Positions 26,548 through 33,671 of a stretch of DNA of 64,000 nt are shown one piece after another; the stretch's first letter is position 1; the number at the start of each line of letters is the position of its first letter. This DNA comes from Lonepinella sp042468235. Its GTDB lineage: Bacteria; Pseudomonadota; Gammaproteobacteria; Enterobacterales; Pasteurellaceae. The stretch is taken from contig NZ_CP170386.1 of the NCBI RefSeq assembly GCF_042468235.1, positions 248,001 through 312,000 of the forward strand. The letters run 5' to 3'. The notes beneath the pieces were generated by a model, which did not search any database, had not been told where the DNA came from, and saw only the letters and a list, made by a program, of their open reading frames with translations. A program made the position numbers and the translations under genes.

Positions 26548-26666
26548 GAATGTCGAATGTCGAATGTCGAATGTCGAATGTCGAATGTCGAATGTCGAAT
26601 GTCGAATGTCGAATGTCGAATGTCGAATGTCGAATGTCGAATGTCGAATGTCGAATGTCGAATGTC
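26548..26666 (+). repeat. Heptanucleotide tandem repeat, 17 copies of GAATGTC
   Basis: GAATGTC is repeated without interruption from 26548 to 26666 (119 bases, 17 units). The unit length is not a multiple of three, and the array has no stops on either strand, so the open frames across it are trivial. It lies 140 bases before the WYL regulator 2 gene and upstream of island operator 4. Slipped-strand changes could alter leader length or promoter spacing. Confidence 0.97.
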
Positions 26667-26741
26667 TGGCTATTTCTACGCCTAGACGGTTTCTCTTCTT
26701 TCAAACATTTTTTTACTACTTTTTTCAATCTTTTTTTCCAC

Positions 26742-26758
26742 ACGACACAACCTGTCAT
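26742..26758. promoter_or_regulatory. Island operator site 4 (ACGACA-N5-TGTCAT)
   Basis: ACGACA (26742-26747) and TGTCAT (26753-26758) flank CAACC. Eleven bases later TAAACT can serve as a -10. Both the palindrome and its surroundings are nearly identical to the site before the MoxR gene at 37521. Confidence 0.75.
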
Positions 26759-26806
26759 TTCCCCTTTGTTAAACTGTTCCCACGTTATTAATTTCGGGGG
26801 AACAAA

Positions 26807-27703
26807 ATGAAAAACGAAACACTTGCCAACCGTCTTGCACAGATTTTGTTTTTATTAAATCAAGGAAAACGCATTGATTTAACAAAATTATCTGAAGAAT
26901 TTGGCGTTCATCCACGTACATTGCAACGAGATATGAAACGTCTTGATTTTCTCCAATGGGAAGAAAATGGCAATAATCTCTACAAACTCAACCGCCAATA
27001 TTACGGCATTTTAAATCAACAAGACATCGAACGTTTTGCCCGATTTGCCAGTGTGGCGGATTTATTTCCGAAAATTGATCAAGATTTTTATCAAGAAAAA
27101 CTCACCGAAAGCGTGCAAGTGAAAGGCATTGAATACGAAGATATTTCTACTCGTCAGAAAGATTTTGATTTAATCAGAACCGCCATTGAACAACATAAAT
27201 TTATTCATTTTTGCTATACAAAGTGCGGTGAAAAATCAGGCAGTTTCCGCCAACTCGCCCCTTATGCGTTAACCAATAAAAACGGCATTTGGTATGTGAT
27301 CGGCACAGAAAATGACAAACAAAAAACCTTTTGTTTCAATCAAATATCGTTGCTTAAAATGCTTAATGAAACCTTTACTCCAAATCAAACTTTGATTGAA
27401 CAAATTAAAACCAATGACAGTCTTTCCCATGGCAATCAATTAGCGGAAGTCACGATTCAAGTTTCCACCTTTGCCACTCCGTATTTTTTAAGACGCAATT
27501 TATTACCGAATCAAAAAATTATTCACCAAACCAAAGACAAAGAGCTGATTATTTCTTGTGAAAACGTGAATGAATGGGATGTGATTCCTGTGGTGCAATA
27601 TTGGATTCCGCATTTAACCGTGATCAGCCCACAAGGATTACAAGAAAAAATCTTTGCCAATTTGCAAAATTATATGGATAAACCGAATGGAGAGAAAAAA
27701 TGA
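26807..27703 (+). CDS. WYL-domain transcriptional regulator 2
   Basis: The 298-residue protein has an N-terminal HTH_11/DeoR-like helix-turn-helix (LTKLSEEFGVHPRTLQRDMK, about residues 25-44) and a WYL domain (IHFCYTKCGEKSGSFRQLAP, about 138-157, then WYVIGTE). A WCX-like tail closes it. It is only moderately related to WYL regulator 1. It overlaps the next gene by 4 bases, so it heads the operon that contains the SIS/radical-SAM/Gre/kinase cassette. WYL proteins bind ligands, often nucleic acids or nucleotides, through the WYL domain, which would suit control of such an operon. Confidence 0.9.
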   Translation: MKNETLANRLAQILFLLNQGKRIDLTKLSEEFGVHPRTLQRDMKRLDFLQWEENGNNLYKLNRQYYGILNQQDIERFARFASVADLFPKIDQDFYQEKLTESVQVKGIEYEDISTRQKDFDLIRTAIEQHKFIHFCYTKCGEKSGSFRQLAPYALTNKNGIWYVIGTENDKQKTFCFNQISLLKMLNETFTPNQTLIEQIKTNDSLSHGNQLAEVTIQVSTFATPYFLRRNLLPNQKIIHQTKDKELIISCENVNEWDVIPVVQYWIPHLTVISPQGLQEKIFANLQNYMDKPNGEKK

Positions 27704-28038
27704 GCAAACCAGTTACCCAAATTGATTATAAAGACGGTTTTGCACAATACCCAACCTTAATTGACCAACGAGCCAGTTTTGAAGTTTGCTTTGTGGAACT
27801 CAGCGATATATTGCCCCTTTGTGCCGAGCTGGAAAGCCTGATTGAAAATCGGGGCTTGACTTGCCGAGTTTATACGCAAAATCGCATTGCGTCAGCGTTG
27901 ACAGGATTGGTGAAAACCAAGTTAGGTATTTTATCAATAGCGACCATAGCTGTTCATAATCTGTTTACTTATGATCCAGATTATGAGGTTGGGAGGGATT
28001 TGGCGAATGGTAGAGTTAAGGTCTTATTTAGAAAATAA
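27700..28038 (+). CDS. Uncharacterised 112-residue protein
   Basis: The protein has a soluble N-terminal half and a weakly hydrophobic segment LGILSIATIAVHNLFT (about residues 75-90), then YDPDYEVGRDLANGRVKVLF. I do not recognise a family. Its start overlaps the stop of WYL regulator 2 by 4 bases. Its base composition resembles the regulator rather than the AT-rich cassette that starts 10 bases downstream, so it probably predates the cassette. Confidence 0.65.
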   Translation: MSKPVTQIDYKDGFAQYPTLIDQRASFEVCFVELSDILPLCAELESLIENRGLTCRVYTQNRIASALTGLVKTKLGILSIATIAVHNLFTYDPDYEVGRDLANGRVKVLFRK

Positions 28039-28047
28039 AGGGTATAT

Positions 28048-29013
28048 ATGATTGATGTATCATCTTTTAATTTTAGAGCTATATTTTATAACTCGCATGA
28101 TGAATTTTCTCAAATCAAACGATTCTGTTGGATTGCATCTGGTTTAGCAAAAATATCAGCATCATATGCCAGTAGTTTATGCGAGTTGAATTCAAAAGTA
28201 ACTTCGGATTTCTATACTCCATTAAAATATAAAATAAATAAGAATAAGTCAGAATTTGATATGCCTATTTTAGTTACTTTAGGCGGTAAAGGAAGTGATG
28301 CTTTGGATATTGCTAATCTTATTTATGATAATGAAGATGTAATGGGCTTAGTTACTGCAAATATAGATTCATCAATTATTCCGTTATTTATGAAAAAAGA
28401 TTCATTTTTGTGCATTGGGGAATATCCTAAACAAGATAAAAGATTTGTTAATATCAATGGGATTGTTTGCTTGACCCATCTTTGTGAAAAATTTGTAAGT
28501 GTTATTTATAGTAGTGTGAATGTTTTTGACTTAGAACTATTGGATTATAGAGACATAATGTTAAAAAGTAAACATATATCAAATTGCATTATAAATGTAA
28601 AAAATTGGCAGGAGAAAATAATTATTTTGGGTGTTGGTTATAATAGTTTTTATGAGCATACTTGGCGTTCAATATTACAAGAATCAGGAATTTCTTCTAT
28701 AAGATGGCAGGATATTAAAGACTTTACTCATGGTGAACATCAATATATTGGATTATGTAAAGAAAAATATATATTTTTAATTTTAGAAACAGATGATGTT
28801 ACTGAGTATGCTGAAATGTTTGAATGTAGATTCGAAAATATTTCACAAGTTCATAGAATTAAATTATCAAATAGTATTCAAAGATCATTTTGGGAAAACC
28901 TTTATTATGTCATTTATTTATCAAATGAATTATCCATTCATTTAGGATTTGATGGGAAAAGACCACCTAAAAATGAATTAGTTGATTCTTGGAGAAATTG
29001 GGGTAGGTTATAG
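28048..29013 (+). CDS. SIS-domain-like protein, first gene of the cassette
   Basis: The 321-residue protein looks like a double SIS (sugar isomerase) fold. The first half has MPILVTLGGKGSDALDIANL (about residues 72-91). The second has IIILGVGYNSFYEHTW (about 191-206) followed by DFTHGEHQYIGL (about 225-236), reminiscent of the conserved E-x-HG segment of GlmS-type isomerases. SIS domains bind phosphosugars or sugar nucleotides. The similarity is by pattern only and the function is unassigned. The gene is AT-rich and uses AGA and ATA codons heavily. Only one base separates its stop from the radical-SAM start. Confidence 0.5.
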   Translation: MIDVSSFNFRAIFYNSHDEFSQIKRFCWIASGLAKISASYASSLCELNSKVTSDFYTPLKYKINKNKSEFDMPILVTLGGKGSDALDIANLIYDNEDVMGLVTANIDSSIIPLFMKKDSFLCIGEYPKQDKRFVNINGIVCLTHLCEKFVSVIYSSVNVFDLELLDYRDIMLKSKHISNCIINVKNWQEKIIILGVGYNSFYEHTWRSILQESGISSIRWQDIKDFTHGEHQYIGLCKEKYIFLILETDDVTEYAEMFECRFENISQVHRIKLSNSIQRSFWENLYYVIYLSNELSIHLGFDGKRPPKNELVDSWRNWGRL

Positions 29014-29014
29014 T

Positions 29015-30712
29015 ATGGTAGTAAATGATATACCAAAATATTGTTTTTTAGTTAATGAACATGATATTTCTAGTGAAGATAGAGAAATAAGAAAATATTT
29101 ACTTGATAAATTCCGTACTCTTCCTATTGAAGTATTTAGTAAATTAAGACATTTTCAACCACAGGTTGGCTGCTTTAATCGTTGTGGTTTTTGTAGTCAA
29201 TCTGCATCATCAACAATTATTGAGTTTAGTAAAGAAAGTATTAATAATATTATTGCAGTAATAAGAGCGGTTAGTATTGAAAATGGAATAAGATGTGGGT
29301 ATTTGCCCTATGACACAATAGATATAAATGGAGAACTTTCAGAATTATTTGAATTACCCCAAAATGGATTAATTTCTTATGATTTGCATAGAAAAGGGGT
29401 CGTGTATTGTTACTTGGATAACGATCCTAGTTTATATGGAGATTTAGCATATTTTGTACATACCATATATCGTAATCTAGGCGTTAAAACAAGAATAGCA
29501 ACTGTTGGATTTAATCGTAAAAATAAAGAGTTTGTAGAGAATTTCCAAAAATTATCTATGGAGTATAAAGAGTGTTTAGCTGGAGTTAGGTTATCAATAT
29601 CATCATATACTTATGGTTGGTCAGATAAGCAAGGTTATTCTAGAGAAGAGTTTGCTTATGATATAGGGTATTTGATGAACTTATTTAAAGAGCAATTTGA
29701 ACTAAGTGGTGATGGACGTAAAGGATATTGTGCTGAAATAAGGTTTAAACCCCTAGTTATTAAAAGTAACGTAATAGAAGATATTATTGAAGGTCATTTT
29801 GTGTTAAAAACAGATGAATTTCAATATATAACATTAGAAAAAAATAAACATATTAAGGAATCAAAGATAGTTGACGTGGAATCACATGATCTTAAATTGT
29901 CAGAGAAATCAATCAAGGTTATTAAAGTTCCATCAAATATGGATTTAGTTAATTTAACTAAAATATTAGAACAAGATATAAAATATGAACTACATGATCT
30001 GCATAAATTATCTAACGATGATGGGATATATTATGGGATTGATGTTGAGAGAAAAACATCAGGGAAAAGCTATGCGAAGTATATTTATCCAATTACAAAC
30101 AATAGACTTAACTGTGGAATTATCGATGGAGAAAGGTATTTCTTAAATACACTTATAGAAAATAAAAAAGAAAATGGAGAATATAATTGGAATGATGTGA
30201 ATAATGTTATTGAACAACTACGGTTAAAAGCAAGTTCAGGCAGTGTTTGTATCAATGATTATATTAATAATGAAATTATACCGTTAATTGAAACGTATAT
30301 ACTAGCATTAATAACATATGGTTTTTCTGCGAATTGTTTCTTTGATAAATATTTTACTGTGGATACTGGTCATATATGCAATTTAGGACTAGCTTATAAT
30401 GAATATAAACTATTAGCATCTAGAAGAGATCTTCCTATGACACCTAATCATGAGAGAACTTTTGGAAAAAATAGTGATTTAGCTAGAGAAGGAATAGTTT
30501 ATAGATTAGCTCCCAATATTCAAGAAAGGACTTCGAGTTGTATAAAAAATAACAAACGTGTTCTTGATAAGTTTCTTATTGAAAAGTTAGATTTAGTTTC
30601 AACAGCAACAAAAGAAGGTCAGCATAAAAATATATATTATTTTGACGTAAATAGATTGAATGTTTATAAAATAAATGAAATTACATCACCAACAATACCA
30701 GGGCAAGTATAA
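29015..30712 (+). CDS. Radical-SAM enzyme of the cassette
   Basis: Starting at ATG 29015 the protein has 565 residues. It carries the radical-SAM iron-sulfur motif CFNRCGFC (Cys53, Cys57, Cys60), which binds the [4Fe-4S] cluster that cleaves S-adenosylmethionine. Later stretches such as GVRLSISSYTYGWS (about 183-196) fit a TIM-barrel. The C-terminal half (after about residue 290) resembles nothing I know, so the product cannot be predicted. The cluster pattern matches the general radical-SAM class and not a specific enzyme; it is not obviously viperin-like. The stop overlaps the next start. Confidence 0.8.
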   Translation: MVVNDIPKYCFLVNEHDISSEDREIRKYLLDKFRTLPIEVFSKLRHFQPQVGCFNRCGFCSQSASSTIIEFSKESINNIIAVIRAVSIENGIRCGYLPYDTIDINGELSELFELPQNGLISYDLHRKGVVYCYLDNDPSLYGDLAYFVHTIYRNLGVKTRIATVGFNRKNKEFVENFQKLSMEYKECLAGVRLSISSYTYGWSDKQGYSREEFAYDIGYLMNLFKEQFELSGDGRKGYCAEIRFKPLVIKSNVIEDIIEGHFVLKTDEFQYITLEKNKHIKESKIVDVESHDLKLSEKSIKVIKVPSNMDLVNLTKILEQDIKYELHDLHKLSNDDGIYYGIDVERKTSGKSYAKYIYPITNNRLNCGIIDGERYFLNTLIENKKENGEYNWNDVNNVIEQLRLKASSGSVCINDYINNEIIPLIETYILALITYGFSANCFFDKYFTVDTGHICNLGLAYNEYKLLASRRDLPMTPNHERTFGKNSDLAREGIVYRLAPNIQERTSSCIKNNKRVLDKFLIEKLDLVSTATKEGQHKNIYYFDVNRLNVYKINEITSPTIPGQV

Positions 30713-31215
30713 TGATAAACCATTTTGTAACTAAAAAGGGGCTTATACAATTAAGAGATAACATAAGCCAATTACTTGATGAAATGAAAGAGTGTAATAA
30801 GAAAATAGGGCATACTGTGTCTTTAGATAATGATCTAAGAGAAAATCCAGAATTTATGTCTCTAAGAAATAAAGCAGAATATGAGATACCTAATAAGATA
30901 AAAGAATTAAATGATGTGATTAGTGATTATATTCTTGTTGAAGATATGGAGCATATCATTAATGGTAATAATGATTATATTCATGTTGGTCATAAAGTTA
31001 CCTTAAGTGATGAAAATGGGAATCAAAGAATTATCAATATTTTAGGGTATGGCGAGAGTAATCCAGAACATAATATTGTTAGTTATTTAACGCCTATTGC
31101 TCAAAAGTTGATTGATTTGGAAATTAATGATGAAGTTACATTGCCTTATTTGGGTAAAGAGAAAATTTATGTTATTGATGAAATAGAAGTGTCTCCATTT
31201 ATTAAAGAAGGTTAA
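30712..31215 (+). CDS. GreA/GreB-like transcript cleavage factor
   Basis: The 167-residue protein has the two-domain layout of Gre factors. The N-terminal coiled coil carries NDLRENPEF at its tip (residues 40-48), matching GDLKENAEY of GreA, and both catalytic acids are kept as Asp41 and Glu44. The C-terminal FKBP-like part has IVSYLTPIAQKLIDLEINDE (about 122-141), equivalent to the SPIARALIGKE region of GreA. Gre factors enter the secondary channel of RNA polymerase and help it cut the 3' end of stalled transcripts. This is an extra, divergent copy, far from normal gre loci. It is overlapped by 1 base with the radical-SAM and kinase genes. Confidence 0.82.
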   Translation: MINHFVTKKGLIQLRDNISQLLDEMKECNKKIGHTVSLDNDLRENPEFMSLRNKAEYEIPNKIKELNDVISDYILVEDMEHIINGNNDYIHVGHKVTLSDENGNQRIINILGYGESNPEHNIVSYLTPIAQKLIDLEINDEVTLPYLGKEKIYVIDEIEVSPFIKEG

Positions 31216-31796
31216 TGATGAAAAAAGGAAAATTTATTGTAATAACTGGACTTGATGGTGCAGGAACAACATCACTAGGTGAATATTTGTCAAAAAGTGA
31301 TCCTAATGGATATTTTATTCATACACCAAATGGAATTTATTCAGATGTTAGGGAACTTTTTACAAAGTATGTGAGAGAAAAAAGCCCAGCAGGACATTTT
31401 AATTTTTACTTGTCATCTGTAATTTCGGCTTCTTATGAAATAGAAAAAATGTTAGAAACGCATAATGTATATTGTGTAAGGTATTTGATTGATACAGTGG
31501 TATCGCATAGAGTGGCTGGATTGGATGTCAAATTAGAATATGATCTAGGTTATTATAAAATTGTAGAACCTGATTTAACACTTTTTGTTGATATAGAAGA
31601 ATCGATTAGACAATCTAGAATTAGCTCTAGAGGTAAATCAGAGTTAGATAAAGTATTAGACGATTCAAATGTTAAAAATAAATTCTTACAAGAGTTCTAC
31701 CAATTAAGCAACTGCTTTGTTAAAGTCAATAATAATTCATCCTTTGATGAAATGTGTAAGAATGTAAAGAGAATTGTTAGTGAATATATTTCTTGA
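31215..31796 (+). CDS. Thymidylate-kinase-like protein with altered P-loop
   Basis: The 193-residue protein aligns with dTMP kinases in length and in the phosphate loop TGLDGAGTTSLGEYL (residues 11-25) and LFVDIEE (about 132-138). The usual P-loop lysine is replaced by threonine (GAGTTS in place of GAGKTT/S). A LID-like stretch RISSRGKSELDKVLDD (about 144-159) follows. It could phosphorylate a nucleotide, modified or not, or be a catalytically changed relative. It is the last gene of the cassette; the next gene is 41 bases away. The start may be ATG 31215 or 31218. Confidence 0.75.
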   Translation: MMKKGKFIVITGLDGAGTTSLGEYLSKSDPNGYFIHTPNGIYSDVRELFTKYVREKSPAGHFNFYLSSVISASYEIEKMLETHNVYCVRYLIDTVVSHRVAGLDVKLEYDLGYYKIVEPDLTLFVDIEESIRQSRISSRGKSELDKVLDDSNVKNKFLQEFYQLSNCFVKVNNNSSFDEMCKNVKRIVSEYIS

Positions 31797-31837
31797 AAAT
31801 ATATTTGAAGATATAAAAATAATTAAGGAGAAATGTT

Positions 31838-32194
31838 ATGAAATGTCCAAAATGCCACTCTGATAAAGTGGAAAAATTAAATTATGGGAAAAGAGTTGCT
31901 ACAACTGTTGGGGCTGCAGCAGCTGCCACAGCAGGTGCCACAGGAGGATGGGCAGCAATAGCTGCTGGAGCAGCTACGGGAGCGACAATGGCAAAAAAAC
32001 TGACTGATAGTCTTGATAGCGATAGTGATACGTCTTTGGTAGCTACTATTACTGGAGCAATTGCTGGAGGAATTACAGCAGCAGTCGCTGGTGCAGCAGC
32101 AGGTTCTCTTTTGGGAAAAGCAATAGATGATAACATATTAGATAATTATAAATGCCATTCTTGTGGATGTAGTTTCCACGAAGATCAAGACTAA
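31838..32194 (+). CDS. Zinc-ribbon protein split by glycine-rich membrane segments
   Basis: The 118-residue protein begins with CPKC (residues 3-6) and ends with CHSC (about 107-110), the two halves of a treble-clef or zinc-ribbon. Between them lie two Ala/Gly-rich stretches of glycine-zipper type (about 22-50 and 68-95). Such proteins may insert into membranes or oligomerise. No family name is certain. It may act together with the next two small genes. Confidence 0.65.
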   Translation: MKCPKCHSDKVEKLNYGKRVATTVGAAAAATAGATGGWAAIAAGAATGATMAKKLTDSLDSDSDTSLVATITGAIAGGITAAVAGAAAGSLLGKAIDDNILDNYKCHSCGCSFHEDQD

Positions 32195-32234
32195 TCAAAC
32201 CTAATCTTTATATTAAATAAAAAAGGAACAAAAA

Positions 32235-32624
32235 ATGAGCATAATCGTTAAAACCAAAGAAGAATTAGAAAAAGCAATGGACAATAAAGAACAAAATATT
32301 GTTATTCAAGGAGAGTTAGCTGAAAAATTATATAAAACGAGAAAAATTGCTAAATTAAGTGGTTGGGCACTAGTGGCTATTGCTGCCGCTGTTGCAGCTA
32401 CACCACTTACTGGTGGACGTTCTGCAGCTAGCTTAACGGCTGTTGCTGGATTTACATCTATCACATCTGCTGCTACTTTAACAGGTTTAGAAATTGGGGT
32501 AATTGTTATGGCTGCGACTATCGGATTGTCTATAATTTTAGCATTGTATAAGAATTATGATGTAAAAATAAAAAGAACAGAGGTTGATGGAACAGTGACA
32601 GAATTAGAATTTGCTCGGAAATAG
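32235..32624 (+). CDS. Small membrane protein with two hydrophobic segments
   Basis: The 129-residue protein has an N-terminal soluble part (IIVKTKEELEKAMDNKEQ, about residues 3-20), then hydrophobic segments (about 42-60 and 85-106), and a charged tail. It is unrecognised. It shares Ala/Gly-rich membrane segments with the preceding zinc-ribbon protein and may form a membrane pair with it. Confidence 0.6.
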   Translation: MSIIVKTKEELEKAMDNKEQNIVIQGELAEKLYKTRKIAKLSGWALVAIAAAVAATPLTGGRSAASLTAVAGFTSITSAATLTGLEIGVIVMAATIGLSIILALYKNYDVKIKRTEVDGTVTELEFARK

Positions 32625-32680
32625 CAGACAATAGGTTAACTTATTGATACGGAATACACAATGTTATAAGGATGGTTATT

Positions 32681-32896
32681 ATGCCAATGCCCCCCAAAGT
32701 TTATTTTTATCAAAAATGTTCCAAATGTGATTTCAAAACACCGCTGATTACTAGTGATGTCAGATTGCCTGTTGGTGCAGGAAACACTTGCCCTAACTGT
32801 GGGGCAAGGCTGGTTGATGTTGAATGTCCAGAGCTTGACCTACGTTATGGACCGCAATGGAAAATTTTGAAATTTGTGAAAAATTTATTGAAATAG
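32681..32896 (+). CDS. Small zinc-ribbon protein
   Basis: The protein of about 71 residues has the pairs CSKC and CPNC, a complete zinc-ribbon without other domains. I prefer ATG 32681, which has AAGGAT 9 bases upstream; ATG 32672 in the same frame is the alternative. Function is unknown. It is near the other zinc-ribbon gene at 31838. Confidence 0.6.
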   Translation: MPMPPKVYFYQKCSKCDFKTPLITSDVRLPVGAGNTCPNCGARLVDVECPELDLRYGPQWKILKFVKNLLK

Positions 32897-32932
32897 CGTG
32901 AGTAATATTTAATTTATATAAGGTAACTTTAT

Positions 32933-33580
32933 ATGATAATCACCGAACTCGAAACCCACTACAAATCCATTCGTGATAATTTTAACGAAAACTTCCGCTT
33001 GCGTATTCATCGTTCCATTAGTTGGCTAAAAAGAGCAAAAATAGAAGAAAATGAAGATATGAAATTTGTTTCTTTATGGATTGCCTTTAATGCGGCTTAT
33101 GCCAAAGAATTGGCGGAGAATTTTGGCGAGAAAGTCAATCTGAATGAGTTTTTGTTAAAACTTTGTTCGCTTGATAAAGAAAATAAAATTTATAATCTTA
33201 TTTGGAAAACATTTCCGCATGCCATTAGAATGTTGTTGGATAATAAATTTGTTTTTCAACCATTTTGGGATTTTCATAATGGCAAAATTTCAGAAGCAGA
33301 ATACATTAAAGCGGAAATGATCGATCGTGAGCGGTTTTATTCGGCGTTAGAAAAACAAAAAACAGCACAAATTTTATCCGTGTTATTTAATCGATTATAC
33401 ACCATGCGGAATCAAATTATTCACGGTGGTTCAACCTATGGTGGTTCAAAAAATCGGGATCAAGTGCGAGATAGTTGCCGAATTTTAACCGCACTTTTGC
33501 CAGAAATGTTGCAGATTATGATGAATAACCATGATGAAGTGGATTGGGGCAAGCCGTTTTATCCTGTGGTGAAAGAATAG
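32933..33580 (+). CDS. HEPN-domain protein
   Basis: The 215-residue protein is all helical, with FVSLWIAFNAAY (about residues 45-56) and the HEPN motif RNQIIHGG, in which Arg159 and His164 form the R-x4-H signature of ribonuclease HEPN domains. It looks like the Apea-like HEPN group. HEPN proteins are common toxins or effectors in defence systems and cut RNA. No MNT-type nucleotidyltransferase antitoxin is adjacent. An uptake signal inside the gene (about 33490) suggests longer residence than the AT-rich cassette. Confidence 0.8.
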   Translation: MIITELETHYKSIRDNFNENFRLRIHRSISWLKRAKIEENEDMKFVSLWIAFNAAYAKELAENFGEKVNLNEFLLKLCSLDKENKIYNLIWKTFPHAIRMLLDNKFVFQPFWDFHNGKISEAEYIKAEMIDRERFYSALEKQKTAQILSVLFNRLYTMRNQIIHGGSTYGGSKNRDQVRDSCRILTALLPEMLQIMMNNHDEVDWGKPFYPVVKE

Positions 33581-33606
33581 AGACCATTTTATAAAAAAAT
33601 TGCGGT

Positions 33607-33623
33607 GCGACACAAGCTGTCGT
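33607..33623. promoter_or_regulatory. Island operator site 5 (GCGACA-N5-TGTCGT)
   Basis: GCGACA (33607-33612) and TGTCGT (33618-33623) flank CAAGC. A consensus -10 TATAAT starts 11 bases later at 33635. The palindrome therefore covers the -35 region of the SEL1 gene promoter. Confidence 0.85.
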
Positions 33624-33671
33624 TTATAGTTCTTTATAATAAGACAATAATTTATCTAATGGAGAAAAACA

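Noticed and set aside
26522..26810. Open frames across the GAATGTC repeat on both strands
   Set aside because: The repeat contains no stop codon, so frames are open by chance; there is no ribosome binding site and the peptides are pure repeat followed by junk.
29015..30712. Viperin homologue
   Set aside because: The CxxxCxxC motif is common to all radical-SAM enzymes. Length and surrounding sequence are unlike viperin, so only the functional analogy is kept.
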